From Tumebacillus algifaecis (GTDB lineage Bacteria > Bacillota > Bacilli > Tumebacillales > Tumebacillaceae), in assembly GCF_002243515.1 (NCBI RefSeq), contig NZ_CP022657.1:3016001-3080000 (forward strand): 64,000 bases of DNA. Direction: 5' to 3'. The position numbers were made by a program, and so were the translations under genes. Shown here piece by piece: positions 60,304-64,000 of the stretch (its first letter is position 1; every line of letters starts with the position of its first letter). Under the pieces are notes generated by a model that was given only the letters and a program-made list of their open reading frames with translations, was not told the origin of the DNA and did not search any database.

Positions 60304-61989
60304 ATGAAGAAGAAATCATGGGCGGTCCTCGCACTTTCCGCCGCATTGACCGTCACATCGGCGACAAGTTTTGCAGCGTCCGACACGGTGACAAAAAAGG
60401 TGGTCGATCCGCAAGACAGCACCAAAATTGCCAAGATGGTTGACGCTGACAAGAACAAAATTTTCGATGATCTTGAGGCGATGTTGCTAAGTAAAACGGC
60501 AGACGACGAAGTTCGTGTCATCGTCCGTTTGAACGAGAAATTTGCCAATCAAAAACTGCAAAAAATCAAAAGTGACATCGGAAGCGAGTTCCAAACGAAG
60601 CATACGTTCGAACACTCCTACCAGGGATTCGCAGCAACGATGAAAAAATCGCAGATCGAAAGGTTGCAGAAACACCCGATGGTCGAATCGATTCAATATG
60701 ATGCTCCAGTGCACAAGACGATGAACACGGCTGGCGACTCTTTTGGCTCCACAAAGGCTGCGACCGACTTCCTCTTAGATGGCGACCGTGATGGCAACCC
60801 GACCTCCTTCTCCAGCACGGACGTTGTCGTGGCGGTCATCGACACCGGAATCGACGGTAACCATGTCGATCTCGATGGTGGAAAAGTCCTCGCCTTCCGA
60901 GATTTCGTCGGCCCGACCCCCAATCCAGCTCCTTATGACGACGACGGCCACGGCACGCACGTATCTGGCATTATCGCCGGCACGGGAGACGGAAACGCCT
61001 CCTACAAAGGCGTGGCGCCCGGTGCTGCACTTGTCGGCATTAAAGTACTCGACGGCACTGGAAGCGGCTACATGTCGGACGTCGATGCGGGGATCAACTG
61101 GGCCATCGCCAACAAAAGCACATATGGCATCAAAGTGATCAACCTGTCGCTGGGTACGTCCGGCTCCTCGGACGGTAATGACTCCACGTCGCTCGCGATC
61201 GATAACGCGGTTGCAAATGGACTGGTAGCGGTAGTTGCGGCAGGCAACTCCGGTCCTCGAAAATCGACGATCGGCTCACCTGGCGCTGCTCGTCAAGCGA
61301 TCACCGTCGGCGCGTTTGCCGATGTCGGTGAAAAAGGGTTCAACCTGACCTCTTTCTCCTCGCGCGGTCCAACGGCGGACGGTCGAATCAAACCTGACTT
61401 GGTAGCTCCGGGCTACAACATCACGGCGCCCCGAGCAAACTCGAGCAATCAGTACATTTCCTACAGCGGCACCTCGATGGCCACACCGTTCACCGCGGGC
61501 GTCATTGCGTTGATGCTGGACGCCAATTACTCGCTGACCCCTGCCGACATCAAAAACAAACTGACCAGCACGGCACAGGACTGGGGAGTAGCCGGTCAGG
61601 ATATCGACTACGGCTGGGGACGCCTGCAAGCGTATGAAGCGATCAAGTCGGCTGGTGGCTATAGTGGAACCGGTCCGAGCGTCCCGAACCACCAATTCTG
61701 GTCCGGCTCCTTGACCGCAGCGGGTCAGTCACAATCCTACACCTTCTCCGTCACCTCGACAACGACACCGATCGCTCTGACGTTGCTGATGCCTAACTGG
61801 ACCAGTTCCTCCGCGCCCGACTTCGACCTCTATCTCACCAATCCGTCCGGCACTCAGGTCGCTTCCTCACTCGGTACCAGCCGCCAAGAAACGATCACGT
61901 TCCAGCCGACAGTTACCGGCACCTACACCGTTCGCGTGTACTCCTATAGTGGAACAGGTGCTTATCACCTCGACGGTTCGTTTAAGTAA
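60304..61989 (+). CDS. Secreted subtilisin-like serine protease
   Basis: A 561-residue S8 protease. A signal peptide (KKKSWAVLALSAALTV) and an I9-type propeptide (residues about 70-140, FAATMKKSQIERL) precede the catalytic domain: Asp in AVIDTGIDGNHVD near residue 180, His in DDDGHGTHVSGI near 216, and Ser in SYSGTSMATPFTAGV near 390. The C-terminal about 110 residues form a pre-peptidase C-terminal-like beta domain (DFDLYLTNPSGTQVASSLG). RBS AAAGGGTGG. Convergent with yteA-like, sharing a terminator. Confidence 0.93.
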   Translation: MKKKSWAVLALSAALTVTSATSFAASDTVTKKVVDPQDSTKIAKMVDADKNKIFDDLEAMLLSKTADDEVRVIVRLNEKFANQKLQKIKSDIGSEFQTKHTFEHSYQGFAATMKKSQIERLQKHPMVESIQYDAPVHKTMNTAGDSFGSTKAATDFLLDGDRDGNPTSFSSTDVVVAVIDTGIDGNHVDLDGGKVLAFRDFVGPTPNPAPYDDDGHGTHVSGIIAGTGDGNASYKGVAPGAALVGIKVLDGTGSGYMSDVDAGINWAIANKSTYGIKVINLSLGTSGSSDGNDSTSLAIDNAVANGLVAVVAAGNSGPRKSTIGSPGAARQAITVGAFADVGEKGFNLTSFSSRGPTADGRIKPDLVAPGYNITAPRANSSNQYISYSGTSMATPFTAGVIALMLDANYSLTPADIKNKLTSTAQDWGVAGQDIDYGWGRLQAYEAIKSAGGYSGTGPSVPNHQFWSGSLTAAGQSQSYTFSVTSTTTPIALTLLMPNWTSSSAPDFDLYLTNPSGTQVASSLGTSRQETITFQPTVTGTYTVRVYSYSGTGAYHLDGSFK

Positions 61990-61991
61990 AG

Positions 61992-62027
61992 AAAAGCTCT
62001 GTGCCTTTCCTGGCACAGAGCTTTTTT
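61992..62027. terminator. Bidirectional terminator between protease and yteA-like genes
   Basis: AAAAGCTCTGTGCC and GGCACAGAGCTTTT form a long perfect stem with T-runs on both sides. Confidence 0.85.
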
Positions 62028-62738
62028 CTACCACTGTTCTTCAGCCTCTCTCCACGCCCTGCGATATGCATCGTTGTGAACATATTGGGGATCTTTCACC
62101 GGATTTCCTTCAATATCGGTGATGGTGAAGCCTTCAATATCTTCCACATAGCCAAGGCGTTCATCGGCGTGAAGATAAAATTCGTTAGGGTGGAGCGCAT
62201 CTGGATTTTCATCATTGGTAGCCGCAGTCCCATAACGGGCCACCGCTTGCCAAGCGTCTTCACCATCAAATCCGTTGTAATCCTCATCATTATGATCCAT
62301 AAACGAACGCCCAAAACCAGGAAATAGAAAGTTCTCTTCCACTGGCCGATTCCCCGAAATCTCCTGCGCATCTAGCTCCTCTTGGCAGTCCACGCATTGT
62401 TTGGCGGCTGGGTTCGCTTCCAAGCGCACAAAGGGAATGTTTCGTCCACATTGTGCACAGATGCCATACGTGTCATCCTCCATACTTTCAAGCGCTTCGT
62501 CAATCTCCTCGATACGCAAACTATCGGCGTCCCGCAAGGCGAGGTCTTTCCCCCTTTCAAACACCTCAGAACCGATGTCAGCCGGATGGTTATCATAAAG
62601 TGACAGCTCGCCGGTCGTATCCATTAACGAATTTCTCATTTGGTAAGCATCGTCTTCGTCTAAGCGCTGGAGAATGTCAGACATCTCATCTTCAAGTTTA
62701 GAACGCAGCTGTCTCAGTTGTTCGGTGGTGAGATTCAT
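62028..62738 (-). CDS. yteA: YteA-like TraR/DksA zinc-finger protein
   Basis: A 236-residue protein. N-terminal helical region (TTEQLRQLRSKLEDEMSD), then a C4 zinc finger CAQCGRNIPF...QCVDCQEE near residue 100, then an acidic C-terminus. The yteA-type sporulation-related family in Bacillus has this layout. RBS AGGAGGGGCTCCC. Confidence 0.85.
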   Translation of the reverse strand: MNLTTEQLRQLRSKLEDEMSDILQRLDEDDAYQMRNSLMDTTGELSLYDNHPADIGSEVFERGKDLALRDADSLRIEEIDEALESMEDDTYGICAQCGRNIPFVRLEANPAAKQCVDCQEELDAQEISGNRPVEENFLFPGFGRSFMDHNDEDYNGFDGEDAWQAVARYGTAATNDENPDALHPNEFYLHADERLGYVEDIEGFTITDIEGNPVKDPQYVHNDAYRRAWREAEEQW

Positions 62739-62783
62739 GATGGGAGCCCCTCCTGTTCTAACAGATCTTACGACTTCCTACCG

Positions 62784-63155
62784 TTACCGTACGTACGGAT
62801 TACCTAGATTTGATTGCACAATGCGCACGAGTTCAGCTATATAGTCCCCGATTAACGGCAAGCCCAACAGTTGCAATTTCTGTAACAGGTACACCAAAGT
62901 CGCACCGAGAACGGAAAAGCCAATACCGAGCCCGACACCGCGTGCAATACCGCCCACCAGACTATAGAAAATCATCCGCCTTGGCCGATTGAGCAGTTGC
63001 ACATAGTCAGCAAAATTCGCCTTCTCCATATGAATGGCGAGCCGCTCCACCTGTTCGCTCAACACGCTCACCCGATCGTCCAGCGTGATTTGCTGATTGT
63101 CTTGCACTACGCGTTCTGTGCGGCGTGTCTTGCCCTGCGCATGTTTGTTCTCCAT
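62784..63155 (-). CDS. DUF5665-like membrane protein
   Basis: Start ATG 63155 after GGGAGGG (123 residues). Basic N-terminus, a coil (LSEQVERLAIHMEK), then one or two glycine-rich hydrophobic helices (GIARGVGLGIGFSVLGATLV). DUF5665 proteins occur next to rRNA/lspA-type loci in related Bacillota. Unknown role. Confidence 0.7.
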   Translation of the reverse strand: MENKHAQGKTRRTERVVQDNQQITLDDRVSVLSEQVERLAIHMEKANFADYVQLLNRPRRMIFYSLVGGIARGVGLGIGFSVLGATLVYLLQKLQLLGLPLIGDYIAELVRIVQSNLGNPYVR

Positions 63156-63360
63156 GCTCAATCCCTCCCGCATATCCCTACTATTCCCGTTCGCCTATCT
63201 CTTCATGTTGAGTGATAGATGGTAAGAAATGCAGCAGGCACAGAATTGTCAAAGATTAAGACGATGACGTATTGAGGTTGCACTTTTATCAGGTGTATGA
63301 TGAAAAATAGAATTGATGATCGTATGTCCATCTGTTTGGATAAAGAGAGGAGTCTGTCAG

Positions 63361-63546
63361 GTGCGCCGACAAACCATACGTTCCCTGGCATCCATCATGA
63401 TCTGGGTCGGGGGAGTAGAACTTTTCGCAAGTTTTTTAACAAAAATGCTTTTTGACTATGTGATACCCTATTCGCAAGTATTTATCGCCTTGCTCTTGAT
63501 CGGATTTGTTACTTGGATCGTTTCCATAGTCTTTCATTGGAAATAA
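63361..63546 (+). CDS. Small membrane protein, unknown
   Basis: Start GTG 63361 after GAGAGGAG (61 residues). Two hydrophobic helices (SIMIWVGGVELFASFLT and VFIALLLIGFVTWIVSIVF) and no other motif. A strong terminator follows immediately. Confidence 0.6.
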   Translation: MRRQTIRSLASIMIWVGGVELFASFLTKMLFDYVIPYSQVFIALLLIGFVTWIVSIVFHWK

Positions 63547-63590
63547 GGAAAGGGCCTTGCTTGACGACAAGGCCTTTTCCTTATTTTTTT
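63541..63590 (+). terminator. Terminator of the small membrane protein gene
   Basis: AAATAAGGAAAGGGCCTTG pairs with CAAGGCCTTTTCCTTATTT, followed by TTTTTC. Long near-perfect stem. Confidence 0.85.
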
Positions 63591-63601
63591 CTACTTCCAT
63601 G

Positions 63602-63635
63602 CAAAAAGCCCGCTCCAAAAGGAGCGGGCTTTTTA
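63602..63635. terminator. Terminator after the tRNA genes
   Basis: AAAAAGCCCGCTCC and GGAGCGGGCTTTTT form a perfect stem; it is suited to end minus-strand transcription of the rRNA-tRNA unit. Confidence 0.8.
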
Positions 63636-63638
63636 GTC

Positions 63639-63725
63639 TGGTGCGGTCAAGAGGACTTGAACCTCCACAGGGTTGCCCCCACAAGAACCTGAATCTTGCG
63701 CGTCTGCCAATTCCGCCATGACCGC
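63639..63725 (-). tRNA. tRNA-Leu (anticodon CAG)
   Basis: An 87-base class II tRNA with a long variable arm (GTGGGGGCAACCCTGTG region), encoded 3' CCA, anticodon loop TTCAGGT within the stem CAAGA/TCTTG, and acceptor GCGGTCA/TGACCGC. Confidence 0.95.
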
Positions 63726-63734
63726 ATTGGTAAC

Positions 63735-63810
63735 TGGTGCCGATGACAGGACTCAAACCTGCGACCTATCGATTACGAATCGATTGCTCTATCAACTGAG
63801 CTACATCGGC
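63735..63810 (-). tRNA. tRNA-Thr (anticodon CGT)
   Basis: A 76-base tRNA with acceptor GCCGATG/CATCGGC, anticodon loop TTCGTAA within ATCGA/TCGAT, T-loop GGTTTGAGTCC and encoded CCA. Confidence 0.95.
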
Positions 63811-63869
63811 AAAGGATGTTCCCTGAAAACTGGATGCGAAAATAATTGTGAGTGTTGGACATACTTAGG

Positions 63870-64000
63870 ATAAGCCCTCGACCGATTAGTACTGGTCAGC
63901 TACACGCCTCACGGCGCTTCCACCTCCAGCCTATCAACCTTGTCTTCTACAAGGGGTCTTACCACGTTGACCGTGTGGGAAGTCTTATCTTGAGGTGGGC
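63870..64000 (-). rRNA. 23S rRNA, 3' end (cut by window edge)
   Basis: The minus strand reads ...AGTACTAATCGGTCGAGGG, then CTTATCC, the conserved 3' end of bacterial 23S rRNA. The gene continues beyond the window. Only about 60 bases separate it from tRNA-Thr, so no 5S gene lies between. Confidence 0.92.

Overview
The window is Bacillota (Firmicutes) chromosome. An integrated contractile-tailed prophage covers roughly positions 1 to 46,100, and host core genes follow to 64,000. The host assignment rests on the Bacillus-type pyrimidine operon order (pyrR-pyrP-pyrB-pyrC-carA-carB-pyrK-pyrD-pyrF-pyrE) with three PyrR-type attenuators, on a YteA-like TraR/DksA protein, on a ComFB-like protein, and on strong AGGAGG ribosome binding sites. 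The moderate GC and the mix of families would fit an Alicyclobacillaceae/Tumebacillus-like genome, but that is an inference.

The prophage reads almost entirely on the minus strand, from its regulatory end on the right towards tail genes on the left. The left end (rest of baseplate, tail fibres, lysis genes, left attachment site) lies outside the window. Right to left: a tyrosine integrase (+, 44685-46040); a TPR-type XRE regulator followed 29 bases later by a 44-codon secreted-peptide gene, which looks like an RRNPP/arbitrium-type signalling pair and is the most interesting find here; a small minus-strand gene pair; two XRE repressors and a small gene on the plus strand; a divergent Cro-like gene with several CAAC-N5-GTTG operator palindromes; a long early operon of small regulators, an SMC-like ATPase, an XRE-TPR protein, a UvrD-like helicase, a DnaD-like initiator, a DnaC-like loader, DnaB helicase, RusA resolvase and many small proteins; and an ArpU-like late regulator. 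Just downstream of the ArpU-like gene are an extended -10 promoter, an immediate intrinsic terminator and a decayed tRNA-Pro-like element.

Between about 18.7 and 24.8 kb is a patchy accessory region: a cytosine-C5 DNA methyltransferase, a ParB-like partner, and AT-richer genes of unknown function. One of these has an RNEIGH (HEPN-type) motif and two have N-terminal membrane segments. From 18.6 kb leftwards is the morphogenesis module: terminase small and large subunits, a portal fused to a MuF-like domain, one long protease-scaffold-capsid fusion, connector and neck genes, tail sheath, tail tube, a tail chaperone with a GGGAAAC -1 frameshift site, the tape measure, a LysM protein, tail hub, and baseplate genes.

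Host genes right of 46.2 kb are comFB-like, the complete pyr operon with its promoter, an RluD-type pseudouridine synthase, lspA, a secreted subtilisin-like protease (+), yteA-like, a DUF5665-like membrane protein and a small membrane protein (+). Last come tRNA-Leu(CAG), tRNA-Thr(CGT) and the 3' end of a 23S rRNA gene, with no room for a 5S gene between 23S and the tRNAs.
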